Of a stretch of 64,000 nucleotides of DNA, positions 35,852-44,338 are shown in pieces (position 1 is the first letter of the stretch; each line of letters starts with the position of its first letter). Below the pieces are notes generated by a model. The model made no database searches. It saw only the letters and a program-made list of their open reading frames with translations, and was not told where the DNA came from. The DNA is from Mesorhizobium sp. (GTDB lineage Bacteria; Pseudomonadota; Alphaproteobacteria; Rhizobiales; Rhizobiaceae). A program made the translations under genes and the position numbers. The DNA lies in NCBI RefSeq assembly GCF_004962245.1, contig NZ_SUHQ01000031.1:1-64000 (forward strand). The letters run 5' to 3'.

Positions 35852-36325
35852 ATGAAACCTTTTACAATCGACACGACCAACGGCATATGCGCCGCGCTGT
35901 TCATCTTTCTCGGCGGATTTTTCGCGCTGCAGTCGCTCGGCCTCGAAATCGGCACCGCCTTCCGCATGGGGCCGGGCTATTTCCCCCTGGTCCTGGCAAT
36001 TGTGCTCATCCTGCTTGGCGCCGTTATCCTCGTCCAGGCAGTGCGCTTCGAGAGCGAGCCGATCGGCCATATAGCCTGGCGCGGCATGCTGTTCATCCTC
36101 CCTGCCCCGATCTTCTTCGGCCTGACCGTGCGCGGCCTCGGCTTCATCCCCTCGATCTTCCTGACGGCGCTGATCGCATCCTTCGCCAGCGGCCGCATGA
36201 GGCCGCTGACCGCGCTCGTGCTCTCCGCCGGCCTGACGCTGTTTGCGTTCCTCGTCTTCAGCTATGCGCTCGGCCTGCCGTTCCGGCGCTTCGGCCCGTG
36301 GCTGCCCACGTGGCTGGCATTGTGA
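35852..36325 (+). CDS. tctB: Tripartite tricarboxylate transporter small membrane subunit (TctB)
   Basis: A 157-residue membrane protein with four predicted transmembrane helices (about 10-28, 40-60, 78-98, 112-145), the TctB layout. The segment GTAFRMGPGYFPLVLAIVL contains the MGPGYFP motif typical of the family. It partners with TctA in the membrane. GGGAGGAA precedes the ATG at 35852. It follows tctC after 105 bases that contain the terminator-like hairpin and precedes tctA by 10 bases. Confidence 0.93.
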   Translation: MKPFTIDTTNGICAALFIFLGGFFALQSLGLEIGTAFRMGPGYFPLVLAIVLILLGAVILVQAVRFESEPIGHIAWRGMLFILPAPIFFGLTVRGLGFIPSIFLTALIASFASGRMRPLTALVLSAGLTLFAFLVFSYALGLPFRRFGPWLPTWLAL

Positions 36326-36335
36326 GAGGATGAAC

Positions 36336-37844
36336 ATGGAACTCCTCGACAACCTCGCGCTCGGCTTTTCGACGGCAACGACGCTCTGGAACCTCCTGTT
36401 CTGCCTGATCGGCGTCCTTCTCGGCACGCTGATCGGCGTCCTGCCCGGCATCGGCGCCACCGCAACCATCGCCATGCTGCTGCCGATCACCTTCCAGATC
36501 GGTGACCCGGTCTCTTCCCTGATCATGCTCGCCGGCATCTATTACGGCGCGCAATATGGCGGCTCGACCACCGCCATCCTCATCAATATGCCCGGCGAAT
36601 CGTCCTCGGCCGTCACAGCAATAGATGGCTACCAGATGGCCAAGAACGGCCGCGCCGGGGCGGCACTCGCCATCGCGGCCATTGGCTCATTCTTCGCCGG
36701 CACCGTGTCGACCTTCCTCGTCGCCATCTTTGCCCCGCCGTTGACGGCGATCGCGCTGCAATTCGGCGCCGCCGAGTATTTTTCACTAATGGTCGTCGGC
36801 CTCGTCTCGTCCGTCGCGCTCGCCCACGGCTCGATCGTCAAGGCGCTGGCGATGGTCGTGCTCGGCCTGCTGCTCGGCATTGTCGGCACCGACATCTACA
36901 CCGGCACGCCGCGCTTCACGCTCGGCATCCGCGAATACGCCGACGGGCTGAATTTCGTCGCGGTGGCGGTCGGCGTCTTCGGCGTCGCCGAGATACTGCG
37001 CAACCTCGAAAACGAGCACGAGCGCTCCGTGATGATCCGGAGGGTCTCCGGTCTTATGCCGACCCGCGAGGATTTTCGGCGCATGGCGGCGCCCATCGTG
37101 CGCGGAACGATCATCGGTTCGGCGCTCGGCATCCTGCCGGGAGGCGGCGCGATCCTCGCAGCCTTCGCCTCCTACACGGTCGAAAAGCGCGTGTCGAAGA
37201 ACCCGGGGGAATTCGGCAAGGGCGCCATCGAAGGCGTCGCCGGGCCGGAATCGGCCAACAATGCCGGCGCCCAGACCTCCTTCATCCCGATGCTGACGCT
37301 CGGCATTCCAGCCAACCCGGTCATGGCGCTGATGATCGGCGCGATGATCATCCAGGGCATCGTGCCCGGCCCCAATGTCGCGATCGAACAGCCGGCGCTG
37401 TTTTGGGGCATCATCGCCTCGATGTGGATCGGCAATTTGATGCTGATCGTCTTGAACCTGCCGCTGATCGGGCTTTGGGTGAAACTCCTGACGATCCCCT
37501 ACTACGTGCTCTTTCCGATCATCATGGCGTTCTGCTCGATCGGCGTTTACAGTGTCAGCACCAATATCTACGACCTCTACGCCGTCGCCTTCTTCGGCTT
37601 CCTCGGCTACCTCCTGACCAAGCTGCGCTGCGAGCCCGCGCCGCTGCTGCTCGGCTTCGTGCTCGGCCCGCTGCTCGAAGAAAACCTGCGCCGCGCCATG
37701 ATTCTCTCGCGCGGCGACCCGAGCACCTTCATGACGAGACCGATCAGCGCCGGCCTGCTCGTGATCGCGCTCGCCGTGCTCGCCATCGTCTTCCTGCCTG
37801 CGGTCAAGAAGAAGCGCGAAGAGGTGTTTGTGGAGGAGAATTAG
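36336..37844 (+). CDS. tctA: Tripartite tricarboxylate transporter large permease (TctA)
   Basis: A 502-residue permease with about 11-12 transmembrane helices and the duplicated TctA signature: GVLPGIGATATIAMLLPITF near the N-terminus and ALGILPGGGAILAAFASY at about residue 265. GIYYGAQYGGSTTAILINMPGE (quoted in part) is also diagnostic. It moves the carboxylate delivered by TctC with a cation gradient. ATG 36336 is preferred to ATG 36330 because AGAGG is then correctly spaced. There is no tctDE two-component regulator beside it. It is convergent with the sugar ABC ATPase gene, with six bases between stops. Confidence 0.94.
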   Translation: MELLDNLALGFSTATTLWNLLFCLIGVLLGTLIGVLPGIGATATIAMLLPITFQIGDPVSSLIMLAGIYYGAQYGGSTTAILINMPGESSSAVTAIDGYQMAKNGRAGAALAIAAIGSFFAGTVSTFLVAIFAPPLTAIALQFGAAEYFSLMVVGLVSSVALAHGSIVKALAMVVLGLLLGIVGTDIYTGTPRFTLGIREYADGLNFVAVAVGVFGVAEILRNLENEHERSVMIRRVSGLMPTREDFRRMAAPIVRGTIIGSALGILPGGGAILAAFASYTVEKRVSKNPGEFGKGAIEGVAGPESANNAGAQTSFIPMLTLGIPANPVMALMIGAMIIQGIVPGPNVAIEQPALFWGIIASMWIGNLMLIVLNLPLIGLWVKLLTIPYYVLFPIIMAFCSIGVYSVSTNIYDLYAVAFFGFLGYLLTKLRCEPAPLLLGFVLGPLLEENLRRAMILSRGDPSTFMTRPISAGLLVIALAVLAIVFLPAVKKKREEVFVEEN

Positions 37845-37850
37845 CGAAAG

Positions 37851-38927
37851 TCACTCGGCCGCTTTTTCATGAGCGCGGCCGCCGATGCGGCCCCCGGTTT
37901 CCGAATCGAACAGAAAGACGGCGGAGTCCTGGAACGTGATGCCGATCGGCTCATCCATGTCGTAATGCGCCGACTTGTCGGCCTTGACGGTTACGGTGGC
38001 CCCCCCGAATTGGCACGTGATCAAGGTATGATCGCCGATCAGTTCCACAGCGTAGACCCGCGCGGCAATCTTGCCCTCCGATGGGCCCGTGACCCGGCAA
38101 TCCTCGGGCCGGAGACCGGCAGTGACCTTTTTTCGGCTCTCGGCAACGCTGGTCGTAAATCGGCCTTCCGCGCAGGCGAAGGTACCCTCGACCAGCTCAC
38201 CCTGGAGAAAATTCATCGGCGGCGAGCCGATGAAGCCGGCGACGAACAGGTTCGCCGGATCGTCGTAGATCTGTCGGGGCGTCGCGATCTGCTGCACGAC
38301 GCCGCGGTTCATGATGGCAACACGGTGAGCCAAGGTCATGGCCTCGATCTGATCGTGGGTGACGTAGATCGTCGTCACGCCCAGATCGGCCTGCAGGCGT
38401 TTCAGCTCCGAGCGCATGTGGCCGCGCAGCTTGGCGTCGAGGTTGGAGAGCGGCTCGTCCATCAGGAAGACGCTCGGCCGCCGCACCATGGCGCGGGCGA
38501 GCGCGATGCGCTGCCGCTGGCCGCCGGAAAGCTGCCGCGGATAGCGGTCGAGGAACTCCTCGAGGTGGACCTTGACGGCGGCGCCGCGGACGGAGGCGTC
38601 GCGTTCGTTGCGCGGCACGCCCCGCAGCTTCAAAGGATATGCGATGTTCTCCGCAACCGTCATGTGCGGATAGAGCGCGTAGGACTGGAACACCATCGCC
38701 ACGTCGCGATACTTGGGCAGCACGTGGGTGACGTCGCGATCGCCGATGAGGACGCGGCCGGAACTCACCGATTCAAGCCCTGCGACCATGCGCAGCGCCG
38801 TCGTCTTGCCGCAGCCCGAAGGGCCGAGCAGCACCAGGAATTCGCCGTCCTCGATCTCCAGGTCGAGCCCTTTGACCACCTCGACCGCGCCGAAGGACTT
38901 GTAGATATCGGACAGGGTGACCCGCAT
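37851..38927 (-). CDS. CUT1 sugar ABC transporter ATP-binding protein (UgpC/MsmK-like)
   Basis: A 358-residue ATPase of the carbohydrate-uptake CUT1 group. Walker A is GPSGCGKT (residues 35-42), the signature is LSGGQRQRIALARAM, and Walker B is SVFLMDEPLSNLDA. A C-terminal OB-fold regulatory domain (about 240-345) is present, including TAGLRPEDCRV. It energises the two permeases encoded upstream and is the last gene of the minus-strand sugar operon. ATG 38927 has AAGGG about 10 bases upstream and lies five bases after the permease stop. A longer reading frame into the permease gene was rejected. Confidence 0.94.
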   Translation of the reverse strand: MRVTLSDIYKSFGAVEVVKGLDLEIEDGEFLVLLGPSGCGKTTALRMVAGLESVSSGRVLIGDRDVTHVLPKYRDVAMVFQSYALYPHMTVAENIAYPLKLRGVPRNERDASVRGAAVKVHLEEFLDRYPRQLSGGQRQRIALARAMVRRPSVFLMDEPLSNLDAKLRGHMRSELKRLQADLGVTTIYVTHDQIEAMTLAHRVAIMNRGVVQQIATPRQIYDDPANLFVAGFIGSPPMNFLQGELVEGTFACAEGRFTTSVAESRKKVTAGLRPEDCRVTGPSEGKIAARVYAVELIGDHTLITCQFGGATVTVKADKSAHYDMDEPIGITFQDSAVFLFDSETGGRIGGRAHEKAAE

Positions 38928-38932
38928 ATTGA

Positions 38933-39979
38933 CTAGCCCTTCACTGCGCCGACCAGCAGCCCGCGCGCAATGTGCTTCTGCAGGATGCTGGAGATGACGA
39001 TCACGGGAGCGATCATCACGGTGATCAACACTGACATGTTCCACCATTGCGGTCCGCGGGTCGTGTTCTGTGCCGATACCAGCACCGGCATGGTCTGCGC
39101 GTCGGCATTGGAAAGGAAGAGGGCCAGCAGATACTCGTTCCAGGCAAGGATCAGCACCAGCAGGAAGGTCGCAACCAAGCCGGAACGCACCAGCGGCAGC
39201 GCGATGGTGAAGAAAACGCGGAACTTGGAGGCCCCGTCTATCTGTGCGCTCTCCTCGAGGTCGAGCGGGATGCCGGCGAAGAAATCGCGAGTCAGCCACA
39301 CGACGATCGGCAGGTTGATGGCGGTGTAGGTGGCGATCAGCGCCAACTGCGTGTCAAGCAGGCGCATCTGCTGGAACATCACGTAGATCGGCAACACGGC
39401 GACGATCGGCGGCATGATGCGGTTCGAGATGATCCAGAACTCGATGTCGTTATTGCCGACCGCAAGCTTCGTGCGTCCAACGAGCGTGAACAGCGCGATC
39501 ATGAACAGAGCGGCCGCCACGGCAACCGCAATCTCCCACTGCACGCCGAAAGTGGCCACCGCCACGATCACCGCAGTGAGGAGGATCAGGAAGAGCGCAA
39601 CGGCGGCGAGCTTCACCTGGAAGCGGATACGCACGAGCGCATAGGCCGCCAGCGAGCCGATCAGGACTGCGAGCAGCGTGCTGGCCACCGCGACAACGAC
39701 CGAATTCATGTAAGGGCGCAGCGTGTAATTCTGCACGAGCATGAAGTCCCATGCCCGCAGCGAGGGGGCAAAGTCGACGAACGGCAGATAGAACGGCCCA
39801 TTGTCGACCTCCCCAGGCCCCTTGAAGGACGTGATCAACACCCAGTAGAGAGGAACCACGACAACGAGCGTCCACAGGAACAGCAGCGCATAGGTCACGA
39901 TCCTGACGACCGGCGCCTGGCTGTCGATCGAAGCCGGCTCGAACAGCCGGCGCGCCAGTGAGCGCGGCTCGGCGCTCAT
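38933..39979 (-). CDS. Carbohydrate ABC transporter permease (MalG-like) with extra membrane insertion
   Basis: A 348-residue permease of the MalG/UgpE type (usual length about 270-300). The first helix is VTYALLFLWTLVVVVPLYWV and the EAA loop is PLDLEESAQIDGASKFRVFF. Between the usual YALVRIRF and NRIMPPIVAVLPIYVMF there are about 60 additional residues, roughly 130-190. They contain two hydrophobic stretches, LAAVALFLILLTAVIVAVAT and IAVAVAAALFMIALFTLVG, which predict an extra helix pair. Its ATG overlaps the stop of the other permease by four bases (ATGA at 39976-39979). It should import a sugar together with the neighbouring subunits. Confidence 0.92.
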   Translation of the reverse strand: MSAEPRSLARRLFEPASIDSQAPVVRIVTYALLFLWTLVVVVPLYWVLITSFKGPGEVDNGPFYLPFVDFAPSLRAWDFMLVQNYTLRPYMNSVVVAVASTLLAVLIGSLAAYALVRIRFQVKLAAVALFLILLTAVIVAVATFGVQWEIAVAVAAALFMIALFTLVGRTKLAVGNNDIEFWIISNRIMPPIVAVLPIYVMFQQMRLLDTQLALIATYTAINLPIVVWLTRDFFAGIPLDLEESAQIDGASKFRVFFTIALPLVRSGLVATFLLVLILAWNEYLLALFLSNADAQTMPVLVSAQNTTRGPQWWNMSVLITVMIAPVIVISSILQKHIARGLLVGAVKG

Positions 39980-41115
39980 GGTTCGAACCGGCGCGCCGGC
40001 CGGACCACGAAGTTGAAGAACGAGACGCATACGATGGTCGAGATAAAAAGGAGCATGTAGCCGATGGCGGCCGAGCCGCCTAGATCCTGGGTGCGCCAGG
40101 AAATGAAGGAATGGAGCGTCATCGATTCCGTCGCCAGGCCGGGACCGCCACCGGTGAGCACGTTCGGCAGGTCGATGATCTTGAAAGCCTCGATGAGCCG
40201 GATCAGCACGACGGTAGCGGCAATCGGCGCGATCGCTGGCCAGGTAATGTCGCGAAAAATCTGGAAGCCGTTGGCTCCGTCGAGCCGTGCCGCCTCGACC
40301 TGATCGCGCGGCTGGTTCTCAACGGCCGCCAGCAGCACGATGAACATGAACGGCGTCCACTGCCAGGTGTCGCCGACCAGCACCATGAGCCGCGCCGACC
40401 AGGCCTCTGTGGCCCACGACCACTCGTTGATGCCGAAAGCGCGCACGAGCGGGGCAAAGGGCCCCTTCTGCATGTCGGCGAGCATGCGAAACGTGTAGGC
40501 GATGCCGACCGGGGTCACCATCAGCGGGATGAAGAAGAGAACGCGAAAGAAATTCCGGCCGCGGATTGGCTGGCCGCAGAGGAGCGCGAGGCCCAGCCCC
40601 AGTGCGAACTGCACGGACACGCCGACGAACACGTAGAGAAGCGTGTTGACGACAGTCCCTGGCACGCCGCCCGGCGCCATGGTGGCCAGCGCGAGGACCG
40701 CCAGGCCCATAGCCATTGCCGTCGCGAGAAGCCGACCAATCACGCCGGCGATGGTCGGCCTGCCACGCATGAGATAGCGGGCGAGAAGAAAAAGCAGCCC
40801 TGCCGCGATCAACGCCAGCAAAGCGGATTGGACAAAGCCGAACGTGCCGAACTTGCCGAGCAGGTGATACTGCTGCGAGCCGACCAGCAGCTTGCGGAAG
40901 TTCACAAGTCCGATGAATTTCAGCGTGAATCCGCCCGGCGCGAGCGCAAAGCGCGAAAGCGCGAGATAGGCCGAGACGATGAGCGGAAAAATCGCGAAGC
41001 AAAGAAGCACGATGACGGCCGGCAGCACCATGATCCGACCCGAGTGACCGTCCAGCCATTCGGCCCAGCTGCGGCGGTCGGCAGCTTCTGGCATAGTGTC
41101 GGTTGCGGTCATCAT
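39976..41115 (-). CDS. Carbohydrate ABC transporter permease (MalF-like) with extra membrane insertion
   Basis: A 379-residue permease of the MalF/UgpA type (usual length about 290-320). The EAA loop is QVEAARLDGANGFQIFRDIT near residue 270. Between FIGLVNFRKLL and VVNTLLYVFVGVSVQFALGL an insertion of roughly 75 residues contains two hydrophobic stretches (ALLALIAAGLLFLLARYL and GRLLATAMAMGLAVLALAT). This matches the kind of insertion in the partner permease. The start is either of two adjacent ATGs (41115, 41112), and the ribosome site is weak. The stem-loop that follows the binding-protein gene argues against starts further upstream. Confidence 0.9.
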   Translation of the reverse strand: MMTATDTMPEAADRRSWAEWLDGHSGRIMVLPAVIVLLCFAIFPLIVSAYLALSRFALAPGGFTLKFIGLVNFRKLLVGSQQYHLLGKFGTFGFVQSALLALIAAGLLFLLARYLMRGRPTIAGVIGRLLATAMAMGLAVLALATMAPGGVPGTVVNTLLYVFVGVSVQFALGLGLALLCGQPIRGRNFFRVLFFIPLMVTPVGIAYTFRMLADMQKGPFAPLVRAFGINEWSWATEAWSARLMVLVGDTWQWTPFMFIVLLAAVENQPRDQVEAARLDGANGFQIFRDITWPAIAPIAATVVLIRLIEAFKIIDLPNVLTGGGPGLATESMTLHSFISWRTQDLGGSAAIGYMLLFISTIVCVSFFNFVVRPARRFEP

Positions 41116-41141
41116 AACCCGGGAATGTGGGGCAGGCATAA

Positions 41142-41170
41142 ACCCGGCGCGGCCCGATGCCACGCCGGGT
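41142..41170 (-). terminator. Intercistronic stem-loop after the sugar-binding-protein gene
   Basis: Arms ACCCGGCG (41142-41149) and CGCCGGGT (41163-41170) are perfect inverted repeats around a 13-base loop. In the direction of transcription the stem ends in TTTA. It lies 15 bases after the stop of the binding-protein gene and before the first permease gene. Confidence 0.65.
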
Positions 41171-41185
41171 CGATGGCCTGGCCGC

Positions 41186-42658
41186 CTATTTGGCGCCGAT
41201 GGTCGCCTTGTAAAGTTCGAGCTGCTCGTCTTTGCCAACCTCGTCGTTCAGCTCATTCCAGCCTTCCTCGACGGCCGAAACCGTCGCTTCCTTGTCGATT
41301 TCGCCGGCGAGGAAGCGCGAGACCGCTTCGTCGAGCACGACCTGCTGGTATTTCTGGTTCTGTGGGATGCGCAGGTCGAGGATCATGTTCGGGCTGCTCA
41401 TGCTGTCGTTGATCGCGCCCAGGTATACTTTGGCCTCATCCTCGCTCATGCCGGCCTTCTTCCAAAGGTCGCTGTAGCTGAGCTGTGAGGTGCGATACGG
41501 ATTGAAGCCGGTGCCACCGACGGTCACGTCGGCGTTCGACTGTGCCGGCTGCGTCATGAACGAGAAGTAGGCGTAGGCGGCGTCCTTCACCTTCGGATCG
41601 GCCGCCGCGTTGATGCCGCCGCCCCAGCCGCCAAAGGCGGCGAATGGTGCATGGTTCACGCCGTCGATCGCGTGCGGGCAATTGTCTGCCGTGCAGGCCT
41701 CGAGCTTGCCGGTGTCCCAGTTCAGGACCTCCTTGGATCCGGGCATGATCGCCGCGCCCCATTTGCCCATCACCTTGGACTGGGCCGGATCGATCGAGAT
41801 CGTGCCCACATCGCCCCAGTCGAGGTTCAGCGCGCAGCGGCCGGATGCGAAGAGCGGCCTTGTATCGCTGACGTCGAGGTTCAGCTCGTCCGGCGGGCCG
41901 TATTTGGTCGATTCAGACAGGAAATCGAGCGCCTTGCGGAAGGCGTCGTTGTTGACAAGCGGCGTCATGTCCGTGGTGTTGAAGAAGGTGCCCTGGCTGG
42001 TTCCCTTGGACTGGGTCATCGAGCCGACCACGTCGGTGACGAACCAATAGCTCTGCGCGTTTCGCTTCTTGGCGATGCACGAGCCGAAATCCGGCGTGCC
42101 GTCGCCGCTCATGTCCTTGCCGTGCGTGGCCTTGGCGACCTCGAGATACTCATCCCAGGTTTTCGGCACCGCCAGGCCGGCCGCTTCCAGCACGTCCTTG
42201 CGGTAGTACATCATGTGGAAGTCGCCATCGAGCGTGACCATGTAGGTCTTGCCGCTGTACTTCTCGGAGAAGTCCCGGAAGAACGCGCCAACATCGTCCT
42301 GCTGGATGTCCTTGTCGGCCTCGATCCGCGGCGTCAGGTCCTCAAGGTAGCCGCCGGCAATGTAGTCGACCATCCATTGCGGGGCGAACACGCCGGCGTC
42401 GACCGAGTTGGTGCCGCTCGCCCAGTCGGTGAGAATCTTTTGATAGAGATCCGAGAAGGGCACCGCGATGACATTGATCTTGGCGCCGGTAAGCGCTTCG
42501 AACTCGGGCGCGCGCCTCTGCAGCGGCTCTTGAATCGCACCGGTCTGCGTAATGACGTTCACGGTAACGCCCGCAAACGGCTTGTCTTGCGCCAAGGCAG
42601 GTGCGCCAGCCAGCGCGGAAAAGGCCGAAACGCCGGCCAGAAAGACCCCAACTCTCAT
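41186..42658 (-). CDS. CUT1 sugar ABC transporter substrate-binding protein
   Basis: A 490-residue extracellular solute-binding protein, cluster 1 type. The signal peptide is about residues 1-23 (MRVGVFLAGVSAFSALAGAP, then ALAQ). The mature protein has the family strands TVNVITQTGAIQEPL, YYRKDVLEAAGLAVPKTWDE and GWGGGINAAADPKVKDAAYA. At about 465 mature residues it is larger than most members (about 400). The sugar it binds is unknown; the operon encodes hexulose-phosphate enzymes. ATG 42658 has GGGAGGAA seven bases upstream. It is preceded by a 240-base stretch that holds a probable gene remnant. Confidence 0.92.
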   Translation of the reverse strand: MRVGVFLAGVSAFSALAGAPALAQDKPFAGVTVNVITQTGAIQEPLQRRAPEFEALTGAKINVIAVPFSDLYQKILTDWASGTNSVDAGVFAPQWMVDYIAGGYLEDLTPRIEADKDIQQDDVGAFFRDFSEKYSGKTYMVTLDGDFHMMYYRKDVLEAAGLAVPKTWDEYLEVAKATHGKDMSGDGTPDFGSCIAKKRNAQSYWFVTDVVGSMTQSKGTSQGTFFNTTDMTPLVNNDAFRKALDFLSESTKYGPPDELNLDVSDTRPLFASGRCALNLDWGDVGTISIDPAQSKVMGKWGAAIMPGSKEVLNWDTGKLEACTADNCPHAIDGVNHAPFAAFGGWGGGINAAADPKVKDAAYAYFSFMTQPAQSNADVTVGGTGFNPYRTSQLSYSDLWKKAGMSEDEAKVYLGAINDSMSSPNMILDLRIPQNQKYQQVVLDEAVSRFLAGEIDKEATVSAVEEGWNELNDEVGKDEQLELYKATIGAK

Positions 42659-42902
42659 CAGACTTCCTCCCATATTGACCGGGACTTGTTCCTGCGAACC
42701 AAGCCGCCGGCAGCTCCCCGTCGGTTGCCGTCGCCAGAGCACGGCACCAACGCTCCTCAAGCACAATATCGGCATCACGCAGCGAGTCCAGTGCCTTGCC
42801 GCAACGGAAGATGAGGTGCCCAGGGCTTCGATCTTGCCTGGAGAATTCCACCGCATCGACGATCCCGTCACCGATGCTCACCACCGTCGGCATGGGCGTC
42901 AC
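42659..42902 (-). pseudogene. Probable remnant of a carbohydrate kinase-like gene
   Basis: A GTG at 42902 overlaps the stop of the SIS gene (GTGA), and an ATG follows at 42893. The translation begins MPTVVSIGDGIVDAV, which looks like the first strand and glycine motif of a PfkB-type sugar kinase. It then loses any match (about 75 residues in all before the frame runs, out of phase, into the binding-protein gene). I read this as a gene that kept its coupled start and lost its body. It could instead be a short unknown coding region. No GGxxxN or anion-hole GAGD motif is present, so it cannot be an active kinase. Confidence 0.4.
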
Positions 42903-43447
42903 TGCAAGTTGGTGTGGCGGTACAACATCAGCTTGTGCGCGTCGGCTATCTGCCGCGCCAGGCCGAGCACAACGCTATCGAGCAGGATGAGGCAGGATTG
43001 CTCGAACAGGCTGCCGCCAAACTGTTCCGATTCCTCGACAGGGACATGCAGTGTGACATCGGCAATGCCGGCCAGGGTCCCCGCCGGCTTGTGCGTCAGC
43101 GTAACGACCTTGGCGCCCTCCGCCCTGGCGATGCGGGCAAAGCCCGTACTGACCGGCGTCTCTCCGGAGCCGGAGATGACCAGCAGCGCATCGCCCTTGC
43201 GGATCGATGGCGCCGATACCTCACCGACGAAATGCACCGTTCGGCCAAGGTGCATGAAGCGCATCGCACCCATCTGCGCGACAAGGCCTGAGCGTCCCTG
43301 CCCGGAAAAGAACCATCGCCGATCGGGATCGTCGAACGCCTGCACCAGCCTGGCAAAGGCGTCGGCGTCGATCCGGCCAAGAAGGCCGGCTATCTCCTGT
43401 CCCACGGCCAGCCACGGCCTGGATTGGGCAATCTGTCGCGAATCCAT
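42899..43447 (-). CDS. 6-phospho-3-hexuloisomerase-like SIS-domain protein
   Basis: A 182-residue SIS-domain protein with the size and motifs of 6-phospho-3-hexuloisomerase (PHI/HxlB). It has GQGRSG at residues 49-54, AMRFMHLGRTVHFVGEV, which closely follows the PHI pattern, and the phosphosugar loop SGSGET at 92-97. PHI interconverts D-arabino-hex-3-ulose 6-phosphate and fructose 6-phosphate. The gene overlaps the end of the HPS-like gene by 58 bases, an arrangement that favours coupled expression of the two enzymes. ATG 43447 has GAAAGAG upstream. It is cytoplasmic. The assignment is strengthened by the HPS-like neighbour. Confidence 0.88.
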   Translation of the reverse strand: MDSRQIAQSRPWLAVGQEIAGLLGRIDADAFARLVQAFDDPDRRWFFSGQGRSGLVAQMGAMRFMHLGRTVHFVGEVSAPSIRKGDALLVISGSGETPVSTGFARIARAEGAKVVTLTHKPAGTLAGIADVTLHVPVEESEQFGGSLFEQSCLILLDSVVLGLARQIADAHKLMLYRHTNLQ

Positions 43448-44049
43448 CGTGCTATCTCTTTCGGGTTTGCGGATTCTGTAATGGCGCTGCCAACCACGAG
43501 GATTTCGGGTTCGACTGCGATCACCGTTTCCAGCGTGTCGGGGCCGATCCCGCCGGCGAGCGAAACCAGAAAGCCGCGATCGTGCATCTTTCTCACGGCG
43601 TCGATATGTGACGTGGAAATGTTGCCCGCCAGCCGCGCATCGGTCGGCGAATGGACCGCGACGTAGCCGAAGCTTTCGGGGAAGGCAGCATTCAAGGGAA
43701 GCAATTCCGCCTTGCCCGACTCGGTGATGGTGTCGACGATGACCGTCGCGCCGAAGGCTGCGGCGCGTCTTCCTACCGTCTCATGCGTGGCGGACGAAGC
43801 ACACGACAGGACCGTCATGAACGCGGCACCGGCGCCGAATACCATATCGGCCTCGAACTGGCCGCCGTCGACGGTCTTGGTATCAGCCAGCACCATAACG
43901 TCAGGGCAGAGCTCGCGCGCCGTGGTGATGGCAGAGAGGCCAAGGCGTTTCAGCAGCGGCGTGCCGATCTCGATAATGTCGGCGAACGCCTTCATCTGCG
44001 GCAGCAGGGCCAGGTGTTCAGGTCTGTCGAAGGCGACTTGGAGGAGCAA
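43390..44049 (-). CDS. 3-hexulose-6-phosphate synthase-like (OMPDC family) protein
   Basis: A 219-residue TIM-barrel protein of the orotidine-phosphate decarboxylase suprafamily, closest by eye to 3-hexulose-6-phosphate synthase (HPS/HxlA). The motif E27-I-G-T on strand 2 and the D56-T-K58-T-V-D61 catalytic array on strand 3 are intact, followed by GQFEADMVFGAGAAFMTVL. HPS condenses ribulose 5-phosphate with formaldehyde, reversibly. The related keto-gulonate-phosphate decarboxylases share the fold and the DxKxxD array, so decarboxylation of a 3-keto acid phosphate is the main alternative. The start is probably TTG 44049 (GAGAGA eight bases upstream), since the residues before it do not fit the family. 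Confidence 0.85.
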   Translation of the reverse strand: MLLQVAFDRPEHLALLPQMKAFADIIEIGTPLLKRLGLSAITTARELCPDVMVLADTKTVDGGQFEADMVFGAGAAFMTVLSCASSATHETVGRRAAAFGATVIVDTITESGKAELLPLNAAFPESFGYVAVHSPTDARLAGNISTSHIDAVRKMHDRGFLVSLAGGIGPDTLETVIAVEPEILVVGSAITESANPKEIARWIRDRLPNPGRGWPWDRR

Positions 44050-44338
44050 GGCGGTTCTCTCGCATAAGGCCTGATATGGCGTTGAGAAGGCTGTCAGCCG
44101 GTAGTCGGTGCGTTGACAGTGACACGGCAAGACGCAGCGCAAAGCGGCAGGACGACAACGCCCAACCTGCTATCGTGTGCTTCGCAGTCGAAATCTGCCA
44201 TAATCCAGCGACCTCCAAGCTGGTCTGCATAGGGAGAGCAAATCGTAACCTGCAAAGCAAGTGTGGTTCTTGTCGAAAGCAGGAGGTGCGGGCCAGATCA
44301 GCGTCGACGCCATCAGCAATGCAATATGAGGTAATCCT

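Noticed and set aside
42342..42658. Continuation of the remnant frame into the binding-protein gene
   Set aside because: This part is simply the out-of-phase frame of the binding-protein gene on the same strand; only the part before 42658 could be a remnant.
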